A DNA stretch of 64,000 bases from Meconema thalassinum (Eukaryota; Arthropoda; Insecta; Orthoptera; Tettigoniidae), in NCBI GenBank assembly GCA_946902985.2, contig OX336389.2, positions 1,079,343,788-1,079,407,787 of the forward strand, read 5' to 3'. The notes beneath the pieces were generated by a model. That model saw only the letters and a list, made by a program, of their open reading frames with translations. It was not told where the DNA came from and did not search any database. This document shows, in pieces, positions 1 to 11,173 of the stretch (position 1 is its first letter; each line of letters opens with the position of its first letter). A program made the position numbers and the translations under genes.

Positions 1-172
1 CCAAAGGCCTCTATAAACCAGTTTGCATTTACTGACAGCAGTATTATGGAACTGTTTTGAAATAAGTTGAAACTGGTAATATTTTTTTCTCTCCTGGACA
101 GGAGAGAAAGTGACATGTGTATCGAACGTGAATTTTATTTCTTAAAATTGCTTGTTGTACTATCATTCATGC

Positions 173-345
173 CTGCCTCGTTGCGTAGTGGCTTGCATTC
201 TTGGCCGTCAAAGTGGACAAACAGGTTCGATTCTCAGCTCTGCCAAGAAATTGAATTCTGGTCTGAGGGCTGGAACAGGGTACACTCAGCCTTGTGTGGC
301 AAAACTGAGAAGAGGCGGGGGTTCAATTATATGCCGCGATACGTT
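173..345 (+). repeat. tRNA-derived SINE fragment (family A)
   Basis: A tRNA-like head (TTGCGTAGTGG, A-box-like; GGTTCGATTCTCAGCTC, B-box-like) is followed by a body with GAGGGCTGGAACAGGGT and CACTCAGCCT. The same order of motifs recurs at 52466-52687 and, inverted, at 51991-52440. The copy is diverged and stops before the 3' tail. It is a non-coding retroposed element; family name unknown. Confidence 0.65.
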
Positions 346-800
346 CGTGTCTAGGGGAAATTTTTGGTGTAGTCAATGATGTAATGGATGACACGAGGAC
401 ATTGATGTTTGTTTGATGGTATGGCTTAAATTACCGCCATATTAGTCAGCTGTATAAGGTTTAAAACGGTACGTCGTCACTTGCCGATGTAGCGACATGC
501 TCAAGTGCGACGCGTGGTGGCGAGTTAAGAATGTTCATAAATTACGGTTTGGGCGAAACCATTGGTCACTACTAGATTGGACGACTGGACAAAACAATAA
601 TATTTGTCGCTACTAGGTTAGAAGACTGTCTAGTCGAGAATTACTGGGAAGTAGTATAGATCGCGATACAGCCACATAAAATGGTGGCATGCACGACGTC
701 ATGGAGGACATTAAAGCTTTCAACAATGCATATGTGTTAAAATTATATTTGTTAATAAGGCTTAACATACAAACACAAATCTAACCTGGGGCTTATGCAC
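335..800 (-). repeat. Dispersed repeat 'R', copy 1 (lacks the hAT insertion)
   Basis: Bases 335-575 match the reverse complement of 7370-7528 plus 11174-11310, that is, the sequence flanking the hAT transposon at 7529-11173. The stretch across CCGATGTA (about 484-491) is the unoccupied counterpart of the hAT target TCCATTGG. Bases 645-800 also match the reverse complement of 11367-11525, but in swapped order, so the repeat is rearranged or tandem. No coding potential is seen in 345-1060. Confidence 0.55.
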
Positions 801-1117
801 CAGACCCCTTGCTTGTAATACAAGCAGTAATTTTCGTCCAGATAGTCGTCTAACCTCCCCTAAAGAACAGGGCTTTCCAAATGCTGTGTCGCCGATAAAT
901 CGCAATGACTCACCGTCACATTTATAGCATGTGCCGATTACAACAGGGCGCCGATAAGCCCTGGATGCAGGCATTGCATTTATTAGATATGCAGCTGGCA
1001 AGATACCTTAGTTGTGATAATTAAAACTTGATGTGACGTACTGTAGCCTACCTCATATCACGTGAACATATCATCATCATCGGCTTTAACTCGAATCCGA
1101 GTATAAATCTTCTTCCT

Positions 1118-1300
1118 TCAGTCCAGTTTGTGGATGTGTTTACGGTGACTAAAGAGTCCAATCCTGGCATGGAACAAGCGACCACACAAGTCGCATAGTA
1201 TTGCTGGAGGAGGACGTGGTTGGGCTGCTCGAAGTTTCCTAGCTTGACTCTTGGCCTCTTCATGTATGCGTCGATCCCTTTCAAACGACTTTACAGTATC
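1118..1300 (-). pseudogene. LINE C-terminal segment with C2H2-like finger
   Basis: In a third frame, after an indel near 1300, the coding continues as RRTISDTVKSFERDRRIHEE and then ILCDLCGRLFHARIGLFSH with a closing RKHIH, ending at a TGA (1118-1120). The Cys-x2-Cys and His-x3/4-His spacing and the central Phe and Leu fit a C2H2-like nucleic-acid-binding finger. C-terminal fingers occur in several non-LTR retrotransposon families. This segment lies outside the obvious long open frames and is easily missed. Confidence 0.7.
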
Positions 1301-2379
1301 CGAGATGGTACGGCGCCAAGGTCTTCAGCCAGCATGTCCCAGGTTTGTGAATCAAGACCTGTCAATTTCAGGGTTTGCTTAAATTGGTCCTTGTAGCGCC
1401 TCTTAGGACCACCATGAGGTCTGGTGCCATAGCATAACTCACCATATAGCATTTGACGAGGTAATCTCACATCATCCATCCGATGGACATGACCAATCCA
1501 TCTAAATTGGTGACCTATTATGGATGATTTTATGCTGTTGATTTGAGCCTTTTCCAGAACAGCAATATTGGTAATGCGGTCTTCCCATTTAATCCTCAGG
1601 ATTGATCAAAGTTTTTGTAGGTGGAAACGCTCAAGCTTCCTAAGATCACGTCGGTAAAGGGTCCACGTTTCACAGCCATACAACAATGCAGAAATGACTA
1701 CTGCTTTGTACACCATAAGCTTTGTACTCATGGACAGATCTTTATTCATGAAGACCCGGTGCGCTAATCGTCCATATGCTGCGCCAATTCTCTTATCCAC
1801 ATCCTGCTCACAGGTACAGCTCACAGAAATGGTACTGCCCAGGTACGAGAAGTGGTCAACCTGTTCTAATGGCAAATTTGAAATGGAGATATTGAACTGA
1901 GGAAGAGGTGTGCCTGGTGAAGGTTGTGCCAAGACTTTAGTCTTATTGACATTTATGGTAAGACCAAAGCGATCACATGCACTTTTGTAACAGTTAACTG
2001 ACTCTTGCAGCTCTTCTGGTGTGAGAGTTGGTGACGCAGCATCATCTGCATACAACATGTTAGTAACCTTAGTAACCTGAGTTTTCCTCAAGGAGCGGAG
2101 ACGAGTTAGGTTGAAAAGCCCTCCATCAAAACTATACTTGATCTCCACACCTGGGATGTTTGTGGGTGAATCATAAAGCATTGCAGCCAAGTAACGCGCA
2201 AAAAGCGTTGGAGCCAGTACACATCCTTGTTTCAGTCCATGGGTAATGGGAAATTTATCGGACATCTTATTCTGATGGCAAACCTGACCTGTCATGCCAT
2301 CATTAGATCTGCCTTGATTAGATCTACAAAACGCTGAGGGCAACCAAACCGCTTCAGCACTGCCCACATGGCTGGTCAT
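1291..2379 (-). pseudogene. LINE RT palm (YADD) and thumb
   Basis: This carries the RT B to E motifs: ITHGLKQGCVLAPTLFA, MLYADDAAS (the two catalytic aspartates), LTINVNKTKV, DHFSYLGSTIS and ALLYGCETWTLYRRD. The frame stays open from 2379 to 1609, is broken by one TGA at 1606-1608, and then continues in the same frame through FRWIGHVHRMDD to 1291. The first 20 or so codons do not match the family, in keeping with two compensating indels around 2386 and 2310. It is the continuation of the segment at 2376-3866. Confidence 0.85.
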
Positions 2380-3866
2380 GGAACCGAATCAAATGCCTTT
2401 TCCAAGTCATAAAAGACTAAGAAGAGTGGATTCTGTTGTTCTCTACATTTTCCTTGTAGCTGTCTCACACAGAAAATCAAGTCAATTGTGCTTCTGGAAG
2501 TTCTAAATCCGCATTGTGACTCTGGGAGGATCCTCTCAGAGATAACCTTGAGGCGGTTAAGTAGAATTCTTGCAAGAATCTTCCCCACAATTGATAGCAG
2601 TGATATACCACGGTAGTTGCCACAAACACTGCGATCACCCTTTTTAAAGATAGTGACGATAGTGGCATTCTTTAGGTCTCCAGGTACCTTTCTTGATTCC
2701 CATATTCTGAGGATAAGGATGAAAATTCTTGTTTTGAGGGAATGACCTCCGGCTTGAATTAGTTCCAGAGGGATGTTATCTGGGCCAGGTGCTTTTCTGG
2801 GTTTCAATTGGGTGAGAGCTGCACTGAATTCATGATAAGTAGGAGGTACTGCCAACCACAGTTGTTCAGGTTGTTGCGACACATCACAGAGGAAGTCTTC
2901 AGCAGCTTCTGATGGACGATTTAGGAGATTGGAGAAGTGCTCCTTCCAGCGTTCCAAGATTTCTTGACTATCAGTAAAGGTAGTAGAATTATCAGCGCTT
3001 TTCAGTGTACCTGATGATGAGCGAGATGGTCCATATATTTCCTTGAGTACGGCATAGAAGTTCCTCAAGTCTCGAGCATCCGATAGTCTCTGCAGTTCCT
3101 GAGCCTTCTGTTGCCACCAAGTATTTTTAATCTGCCTTATCTGCGTCTGGCATTTACCCTTGAGTTCCAGTAGTTTATCTCTCTTTGTGTTGGAAGTTGG
3201 GTCTTGAAGATGGGCAAGATAGGCATTCCTTTTGGCATTGATGAGAGACAGAATTTCCTCATTGTTGTCATCAAACCAGTCTTGTCTTTTCCGCACTATA
3301 AAACCAATGGTTTCCTCAGCTGACTGTGTGATAATCTTCTGTAATGTGGCCCATTCTTGCTGAATATCATTTGTTACTGGGTTTTCTGATAACTGGGTGA
3401 CGATCCTGTTTCCAAAATGTTTGTACATGGATTCATCCTGAAGTTTGGATGTATTAAACTTCTTTCTTGGAAAATTTTTGATGTTCCTAGGTGGTTTAGG
3501 TCTGATGGATATCCTGAGCTTACATATAAGAAGTTTATGATCTGTCCAACAATCGTCTATTTTCCTTGCTGTTCTGGTAATAAGAGTGTCCTTCTTATCA
3601 CATTGCCGGGTAATGATATAATCAAGAATGTGCCAATGTTTGGAACGAGGATGCATCCACGTGGTTTTGAAGCGGTCAGGTAACCGGAACTGCGAGTTGG
3701 AAATGAAAAGTTCATGTTCTTCACAAAGACCAAGAAGCAACAGTCCATTGGGATTACATTTTCCAAGTCCCTGTTTGCCCATCACATTATTCCATAGCCT
3801 GTGATCTTTCCCAACTCTGGCATTGAAAGAGTTTATCTGCAGATGGTACCTTGGAGATGATTTCAC
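2376..3866 (-). pseudogene. LINE endonuclease C-terminus, linker and RT fingers
   Basis: The frame opens inside the endonuclease (FNARVGKDH, LDYIIT, CWTDHKLLICKLR) and runs through a basic linker (WFDDNNEEILSLINAKRNAYL) into the RT fingers. These show KPRKAPGPDNIPLELIQAGG, VTIFKKGDRSVCGNYRGISL and ESQCGFRTSRSTIDLIF, then FYDLEKAFDSVP, which is the A box with a catalytic Asp. A stop follows directly at 2376 where other family members continue, so an indel near 2386 moves coding to another frame. Length of the open stretch is 496 codons. RT function would need the palm encoded downstream (lower coordinates). Confidence 0.85.
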
Positions 3867-4317
3867 TTAGCTGATTATAGAACTGAGCCTTTACTTCATC
3901 ATCAGAATCTAAGGTAGGAGCATAGGCAGAGATGAGTGTCATAAAGGAACCTCCTGAGAGTGGTATGCGGAGAGTCATGAGCCTTTCGCTGATTGCAATG
4001 GGCGTAAGTTGGTGATAATTTATCAGTTTGGTCTTCACAGCGAAGCCCACACCATGAATACGACATTCACCCTCCTCCTTTCCTTTCCAGAAGATGGTAT
4101 ATCCTGTTCCAGATTCAGTAATCTTGCCTTCAGCAGACAGCCTAGTTTCACTGAGAGCAGCAATGTCAACGTTGAGTCTTGATAACTCATGGGTTACGAG
4201 AGCTGACCTTCTCTCAGGTCTAATGTTATTGTCCAAATCAAGCAAGGTTCTGATGTTCCATGATCCAATAATCAATTTGTGATTCTTTACTGTGAACATA
4301 GGATTAGAACAAAACAT
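3787..4317 (-). pseudogene. LINE endonuclease (APE-type) domain, 5' part of the ORF
   Basis: This encodes the N-terminal apurinic-endonuclease-like domain that nicks target DNA to prime reverse transcription. Visible motifs are SWNIRTLLD near residue 19 (catalytic Asn region), ALSETRL near residue 55 (catalytic Glu region), the block from GYTIFWKG to GVGFAVKTKL, and LISAYAPTLDSDDE. The frame is lost shortly after the YAP motif, and the rest of the endonuclease (NARVGKDH, ILDYIITR, DHKLL) continues in the neighbouring frame from about 3866. The start is the first in-frame Met at 4317; whether it is native is unclear. Family membership is clear, activity is not expected. Confidence 0.8.
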
Positions 4318-4320
4318 CGA

Positions 4321-4717
4321 ATTTTCCTAGTGGAAACTTATCTTCTCAAGAAGAAGTCTTCCAGTAAATGTGTTCGTACGTTTCAGCGCCGTGCGATGTT
4401 TACTTGTGAGGGAACCTCAAATAAAAGGTATACAGAAACAACCCACATACTCTGGAGGCTGTTGAGACCAAAATAACTGCACCGATATGAAATATCAGGG
4501 AGGATGAATTACAGCGAGTGTACCATAACTTCCTACGTTGGTGCAATGTGTTTTTAGAAAATGAAGGACAGCATTTCCAGCAACTACTGTGAAATTGATG
4601 TAAGCAAATATGATCATTAAATACGTAGAAAAATATAAACGTATTATTAATTCTGAATAAAAGTAGAATGCGGCTTATACACTTGCATCAGACATGAATG
4701 AGACTTTTACATACCTT
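4321..4717. other. Unassigned non-coding stretch
   Basis: I see no coding signal, tRNA-like box or repeat partner. The first bases may be the 5' untranslated region of the adjacent LINE. Confidence 0.4.
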
Positions 4718-4860
4718 CTGTAAACAAAAGTTTGATGCTTTTCAGTCGGTCAACACGACTGTACCCAAATGAGATGGGTTATTCCCTAATCCCGCATAAC
4801 CCATCTTATTTGGATACAATCATGTTGACCGACTGAAAAGCATCAAACTTTTGTTTACAG
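4718..4860. repeat. Near-perfect foldback palindrome, 65-bp arms
   Basis: The left arm at 4718-4782 (starting CTGTAAACAAAAGTTTGATG) is the near-exact reverse complement of 4795-4860, with a 12-base loop. Only a few arm mismatches are seen. It could be a short foldback MITE or a hairpin-forming insertion. There are no clear flanking duplications and no coding capacity. Bases 4861-5558 show nothing further that I recognise. Confidence 0.85.
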
Positions 4861-5558
4861 GCTGGACGTTTGATTTAGACGAGTGAAAGATCTTAATGAA
4901 AGCCTGGAGGCGAGTTACTACAGTACCTGTGTTGTTGTCATCTCCCCCATGCGGTCAGATGATTGACAAATCTATCTCACACTACTGCTGAAGTATAGTC
5001 ATTGGCAAATATAGTGGCGTTCTGTTCGTAACTATGTAACGCGTACTTCCGCATCGTACAATACTTCGACGTGGACTGTACTGTATGCACGATGGTGTCG
5101 TCACGTGCTCAAGTCTGGAATTCCATTTCATCAAACCGGTGGTGACAAATGTGAAGCGAGAGGGCGAGAGAGGGACTGTTTACAGGCTCGCCCACAAGCT
5201 TCAAGGTCAAGGGCAATCATCTAAAACAAACGTCCGGCTTGTACTAAGGCAACACTGAAAAAATGGCTTCAAACACCATTACATACATTCTATTCTTGTT
5301 TTATCTTCTGGATGATATTGCGTATTGAAATTAGGAACCCTGGTCACTATTACACCTCATATATGTGATAAAGTACTTAAATATGTGTTTTTATTTAGAG
5401 CTGCCATGTTCCGACAGCGCTTACATCTCGTTCAACTGTCAACAAGACGCACTCTAGCGGTACACACCGAGGCACACACATTGTTGCCAAGATGTGGGAT
5501 ACAAAATCACTGTTGATAAAAAAAAGTGGGATACACACTCAAAGTTGATTAAAAAAAA

Positions 5559-5897
5559 CATTCATCGGGACGCGTTAGGTTGTAACCATTGTCAAAAAAC
5601 ATTGGATTGGACAAAAATAAGCTTAGAATGGTCGGGTGTAGGAGCAGCTAGCGGGGCACGGTTTACACAAAACCATTGATCTGGGCGCGTTAGGCTGTAA
5701 CTATTGTCAAAAACCATTGGATTGGACAAAACAAAGGTTAGAATGATCGGGTGTAGGTGCGGCCTTTGTAGCGAGCAGCTAGCGGGGCACGGTTGACACA
5801 ACACCATTGATCTGGGCGCATTACGCTGTAACCATTGTCAAAAACACTTTGATTGAACAAAACAAAGGTTAGAATGGTCGGGTGTGGGTGCGGCCTT
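5559..5897. repeat. Three diverged tandem units of about 115-131 bp
   Basis: Units begin at 5559, 5674 and 5805 with CATTSATCKGGRCGC and share AACCATTGTCAAAAA, then TTGGATTGGACAAAA, then TTAGAATGGTCGGGTGT; the third is partial. Units 1 and 2 also share GCAGCTAGCGGGGCACGGTT. Non-coding minisatellite. The following stretch 5898-6270 holds no recognisable gene. Confidence 0.8.
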
Positions 5898-6239
5898 GAC
5901 GTCCGGGTATCCTCTTGTTACAGATAGGTTATGTTTTATCCATCTAACTTCCACTTCACGATGGCATTTCACGCACGGTTTTGTTTTTGGCACTTAAATG
6001 TGTTGATGCAATAGCTTCAGCAACTTCTTAGGTTGATCATACAACCACTGACAAAATGAACCGAGTGCTGCACACGAATGATGCGCACTAGACAATAAAC
6101 TGGGCACATCTTTGTTTAATATGGTACCGTAAGGGCGAGGTTGGCAGTAAGCCTACTGTTCCGATGATGATACTATCACTTAGAGACAGACCAGCGGGGC
6201 TAACGAAGAGACCCGAATACTCACGACCGCAACCCATGA

Positions 6240-6311
6240 TTGATTTGGACAATGGCAGCCACAGCTGTAATTTTGGCTATATAAGTCGTGATCCTATTTG
6301 GGATGGCTGGG
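6240..6311 (+). repeat. Dispersed repeat 'S', left part of filled copy
   Basis: The sequence TTTTGGCTATATAAGTCGTG followed by ATTTGGGATGGCTGGG matches 29279-29328. It resumes at 7092-7130 after the hAT MITE. The region at 29240-29345 is the empty counterpart. Confidence 0.6.
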
Positions 6312-7091
6312 CAGGGCTTCCATCCATTCACTCGTCCAAAAATAGTGAAATAGTGAGTGTTTTTTCTTCAAAAAAGTGAAAAAAAAGTTTTTGTATGAAA
6401 AAGTGAGTAAATTCATAGCATTATTCGCATTTATGGCCGTATATCTAGTTCATAATTCTAACGTTTGTTGATATCTGTAGACTCAATTAGGGGGGAGGGG
6501 TTGGGTGGCTAAGCTCCCCAAAACCAACCATAGCCCCCCAAAAATGTGACAAAACTGTATTGAAATACACAAAGAATGTGTTTGGCATCTGAAAAACAAA
6601 TTAGCCCCCCAAAAATGTCAACCAAACTGCACCTATGTTAATATCTCTTGAGTACTGTTTGTGATTTTTCATGTAGTTAGAGGACACTTGGAAATAATGG
6701 ATAGGAAAATCAATGCAACACTCAATAAATTTAAATCTTAAAACAAAAATATAAATGCGAACTTTTGTTAAAAAATGCTTTGTTAAAATTTTCAGCGATC
6801 GCTGCATGGCTCCGGCTGTGGTATTGCACTATGGAAGCTTTTCGTGCTTTCTGGCTCGCTGCAGGCAGCGCGCTCAGACACCGGTGGCAGAAAAATGAAC
6901 TACCCATTGATGGGTAAATTTGGATCGTTTCTAGCAATCTGATTGTGCACGAGACCATTTTTAACGCAGAATGTGACCAGTTTTGTAAAAAAAAATGAGA
7001 ATAGTGAGTAATTTTATCAAATAGTGAGAAAAGTGAGGCTGCTTTGAAAATAGTGAATAATAGTGAGAAAAGTGAGTCGCTGGAAGCCCTG
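6312..7091. mobile_element. Non-autonomous hAT element (MITE), 780 bp, with 8-bp TSD
   Basis: The ends are inverted, CAGGGCTTCCA at the left and TGGAAGCCCTG at the right. Subterminal AATAGTGA/GTGAG repeats lie on both sides (6345-6415 and 6990-7078), as in hAT elements where the transposase binds subterminal repeats. The flanking 8-mers are identical (TGGCTGGG at 6304-6311 and 7092-7099), and the unoccupied site is seen in the paralogue at 29315-29322. A minus-strand stretch near 6800-6900 has a weak Cys-x2-Cys...His-x3-His pattern, possibly a relic BED-type finger. No transposase domain is found. Confidence 0.9.
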
Positions 7092-7339
7092 TGGCTGGGT
7101 GGGGCACAAAAGGCGGAGGAGGAAACGTCTTTTAGAACATCACTCCGTTTTATTTCTCATCGTTTGATAAGGTATTTTGGCTAATTCATGTACTATAGAA
7201 AATGTTATCGCTCGTTCTCCGTACATTCAGTGCTACCAATGTATTAAACTAGTTCGGCGCTCCGCTCCTGCTAGCACCAGTGCCTTGCTCGACAAGTGGC
7301 TACACACAGCGGCCCGCCCATCGCGCGGTGCATCCTAGG

Positions 7340-7528
7340 CTCCATTCTATAGGGATGGTCCTCACTGTAGTGACCAATGGTTTCGCCCAGACAGTTGTCT
7401 TATTAGCAACCAATGGCCTTAGAAGAGTACGGTGTAACTTTTCAATTAAATTCAATAACTGAAAGTAATTTATGAACGTTCTTGACTCACCACCACACCT
7501 CGCACTTGAAAACATGCGACTCCATTGG
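7340..7528 (+). repeat. Dispersed repeat 'R', copy 2, left part
   Basis: Matches the reverse complement of about 490-575 (shared GTAGTGACCAATGGTTTCG and ATTTATGAACGTTCTTGA-like sequence). It ends exactly at the hAT target duplication TCCATTGG (7521-7528) and continues at 11174-11310. Bases 7100-7340 show no gene. Confidence 0.6.
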
Positions 7529-10500
7529 CAGTGGCGTACCGATGGGGGGGTTAGGGTTTAACCCCCCCAGAGACATTAATTTACATGACTGATGACCTCG
7601 CTGTTCTTCCACTTAAAGCGATAATAACTAACTACACTAGGCGAAATATCAAAATTGTCGTTTTACTGTTAAAGTGTGCGATTGGTAACTATCGTAACGC
7701 AGCTTCGTGCTGCTTTAAACGTGCATATCTGCGAACTGCCAGATCGTGAGTTGCACATTTTTTCCGAGTTCATTTGTAATGCGTAATGGATCGATTTATT
7801 ATTAAAAAACCAAGAGTAGATGTTACATGCAACACTGCCATTGCAAGTAGCTCATCTTTAAGAATTGAAAATGAACTTGAAGAATTATCGGCTACTACCA
7901 AGCCGGCTACCGACCAAATACATCGAACAGACTTAGGAGGTTATGCTGGCCAACAGGTGTGTTTACAATATGATTCATGAAAATCACTATTTCTGTAACT
8001 GATTTGCATTTCGATGCTTTACCTATTATGTTATACCGGTATTTGTATGGCCTTGGCCTACGTATGTGTCGCTACATGTTAATTATTTCAATGTTGTGAT
8101 TTACTTTTTTCTTTAGATTGATGATTATCTGAAAAATGAACTGTTGAAAATGCCTGGACACCTGGAAGCAATTTTAATTTCCCTTTATCGGGTCCAAGGA
8201 ATCTGAAATTTCAGTTGAACTGGTTATCAGAGTGGAAATGGCTAGTTTATTCTCCTTCAAAGAACGGAGCCTTTTGTAAATATTGTTCGTTGTTTTGCAC
8301 CGTTGTTGGGAAACAATCTTCATCGCCAGGTAAACTAGTAAAATTTCCTTACATAAACTGGAAAAATGCGAAGGAGGATTTAAAAAAACACCAAGAAACC
8401 AAGTATCATATGGCATGTACGGAAAAGGCTGCGAACTTTCTCGCCATATACAAAGGTACAAAACCTGCTGTTGACGTAAGCTTGGATAGGGGTGTTCAAT
8501 CCAACATATTATGCAACAGGGAGAAACTCATACCAATAATTAAATCTGTGATTTTCCTTGCTCGAATGGACATTGCTTTCCGTGGTCACAGGGATTCGGG
8601 ACCTGTAAATTTAGATGAGCCTCTCAAGAAAGGGGAGGGAAATTTCAGGTCTCTTCTCAAGTTTCGAGCAGAATACTAAAGGAACATTTGATGACAGCAT
8701 CCTTAAATGCAACATACGTAAGCCCACGGATTCAGAATTAAATTATTTCATCTTTGAATGACATATTGAAAAGGTTAGTCGATCAGGTGAAAAAAGCTAA
8801 ATACTTTTCTGTTCTTGCTGACGAGACCACAGACATCAGCGGTGTGCAGCAAATGTCACTATGTGTCAGTTTCGTTCAAGATAATTCCGTACATGAGGAG
8901 TTTCTGGAATTTATTGCTATCAATGATGCTTCTGGGGGCCTTGCGAATAGCATATTGTCTGGTTTGAAAAGTGTGGGACTGGATGCAGAATATCTCGTAG
9001 GCCAAGGTTATGATGGAGCTAGTGCCATGAGTGGATCCTACAGAGGTGCTCAGGCCATTGTATGAAAACAGTTTCTCAAAGCCCAGTATGTCCACTGTAG
9101 TGCTCACTGTTTAAACCTGGCCATTTCTGAAGGGTGTAGTGTTGCAGAGATTAGGAACTGTATGGGTACAATTGAAAGAGCTTATGCCTTTTTTAGTACT
9201 TCACCAAAGAGGCAGGCTGTGTTGACAAATGAAGTTGAAAGTATGGAAGAGAAACCCCGAGTGAGTAAACTCAAGAAGTTATGTGCAACGAGATGGATTG
9301 AAAAGCACGAGTCTGTTCGATCATTCATTGAACTTCTGAAACCGTTATTGTTGGCATTAGAAAAAATAGCAGCATGGGTTGATAAGAAGGCAGCTACAGA
9401 TGCGCAACTTCTTCTGTGCGCTATCAACAAATTCGAGTTCTTGATAAGTGTATTTGTCATTCATGAAGCATTTCAAATCACACTTCCTCTCAGCAAATAC
9501 ATTCAAACTGAAAATTTGGATCTCAGTCAAGCAATCAACGCCTCCATGAATGTTAAGAGGTCTCTTGAAGAAATGAGGGCAGATGCAGACGCAAGGGTTT
9601 TGTGTGCATATAATTCGGTTTTAGAGTTCTGCAAAGAATTTGGAGTGCCTGTAGTTCAGCCTCGAACTGTTGTTAGACAAACGATGAGGAACAACGTTTC
9701 ATCTAACGATCCGGAAGAATATTATAGGCGGGTTATTTTCATCCCATGTCTTGAAGAAACTATTTCATCACTTGATGATAAATTTGTCTCCCATAAAGAA
9801 ACTCTTCAGCCATTGCAAACGCTAGTTACCACAACTGAAGAACTATCCAACCAAAGCATAGCTGAAGTAGAAAATGTAGCTGAATTTTATGGACTTCCCC
9901 TTAATATTAGAGGCGAGCTACTTCTCTGGAAACAAACTCTGAAATCTATTGAAAAGAAGCCCAAGAGTGCTATAGATGCTTTGTCAATATGCAATAAGAA
10001 CATGTTTCCAGTTGTGTATAACCTGCTTGTCATCATGCCTGTGTACCTGTCACAACCTGCTCGTGTGAAAGATCGTTTTCATCCTTAAAATTCTTGAAGA
10101 ACTATTTAAGGAATTCAACTAGTGAAGAACGCCTTAATGGATTAGCTTTGATGTTCATTCATGATACTGTTGATGTTTCAATTGAGGAAGTACTGAATGA
10201 CTTGTCTGTCAAACCTAGAAGGCTTGATATACGAATGAAGTAGACTTGTGTAAGTCCTTCAACAAATTCCAGGGCAAATATCTACTTAATCAGATTCTTT
10301 GGTTTAGCCCGATTGACAATTTAGACATTTCTTTTTGTCCGTTTGTATCTAGTGCAATATCTATATTAGGCTAAACTCTTTTCCGTATTTTTTATTAATC
10401 TTTTATGTTTTCAATTGTGTTTGTAATATTGTTTAAAGTGCTGAAAAATATAGTTAAAATAGTTTTCATGCAAAGAGAATCATCATATATATATATTCTT

Positions 10501-11173
10501 TCATTAGTATAGATCCCTCCTGTGGTGCTCACAAGCGACCGATCGTGCCAAATGAGCATTAAAATGAAAGAGAATAGACATTAGCAGTGACGAATTGCAC
10601 TCTAATTTCATAAATATCAATAATTTCTTAAAAAAATGACTTTAAAAAAATGTACGAAGTGTGAGATTTGTCGATACTGTTGCTGTAGGAAAATATGCTC
10701 CGTAATTGCTGTCCACTTCACATTTTGGACGCTGTGACGCCTGTTTCGTGTCATTTTAACATTATGAGGTCTTTCCTTTTATCATTTTGCATGGATTTCT
10801 GAAACAGTAAGTCAAAGGAATGAGTACTCAAATCGTATAATTTCAAAAATATCGAATAACTGGTGAGTGTTACAGCTAAGATAAATCAATGGACTCAGCA
10901 CACAAATGACATTAGCAGTGATGAATTCCATTCTAATTTCATAAATATCAATTTTTGTTAGAAGTGTGCGATTTGCTGCAATTAATTCTCTCGTTATAAA
11001 CCTATCGGGCAAGGGTGGTTTATGAACATGCGAGATTTCTCGCTTGGGTCCGGTAGTGTTTATTTAACTGAGTTGTTGCTATTTATGAATTATATTCGAA
11101 TTATCATTTTTATTATAGGACATTACTATGAATGAAACCCCCCCCCCAGAAGGAAATCCTGCGTACGCCACTG
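7529..11173 (+). mobile_element. Autonomous-type hAT transposon (DUF4371 class), inactivated
   Basis: Terminal inverted repeats begin CAGTGGCGTAC on each end, followed by G-rich or C-rich runs. The 8-bp target duplication TCCATTGG is exact at 7521-7528 and 11174-11181. Its 3645 bp enclose one transposase gene (7786-10243). Two direct 42-bp repeats in the right part (10579-10620 and 10909-10950; AGCAGTGAYGAATT then TAATTTCATAAATATCAA) may be subterminal transposase sites. Multiple frameshifts in the gene make it immobile without a helper. Confidence 0.93.
7786..10243 (+). pseudogene. hAT transposase (DUF4371/repressor-of-PKR-inhibitor-like)
   Basis: Exon 1 (7786-7956) starts MDRFIIKKPRVDV and ends DLGGYAGQQ before a GT donor. 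A 160-bp intron (7957-8116) ends in TTTTTTCTTTAG, and exon 2 opens with IDDYLKNELL. The protein then shows FPLSGPRNLKFQ, a zinc-binding GAFCKYCSLF (TTF/BED-like), the block YFSVLADETTD with a catalytic acidic residue region, VGQGYDGASAMSG, HCSAHCLNLA and KLCATRWIEKHESV. The hAT dimerisation tail (SLKFLKNYLRN, SEERLNGLALMFIHD) runs to the TAG at 10241-10243. The frame is broken near 8130, 8680-8750, 9063 (TGA) and 10040-10090. It would act as the nuclear DNA-cutting enzyme of its element; now a pseudogene. Confidence 0.9.

Larger units (their letters stand above)
1063..4320 (-). mobile_element. Near full-length decayed LINE (APE endonuclease + RT + C2H2-like tail)
   Basis: A single non-LTR retrotransposon read right to left. 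The endonuclease lies at about 4317-3870, the linker and RT fingers at 3866-2376, the RT palm with the YADD box at 2379-1606, the thumb and C-terminus at 1605-1291, and a last segment with a zinc-finger-like motif ends at 1118. The 3' end runs into a short TGATGATGATG track near 1066-1080, a microsatellite tail typical of RTE-like LINEs. Coding spans three frame segments with at least one in-frame stop (1606-1608), so it is dead. Exact 5' end and target-site duplication were not found. Clade is a guess; craniofacial-development-protein-2-like LINE proteins of this kind are often grouped near RTE. Confidence 0.85.
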
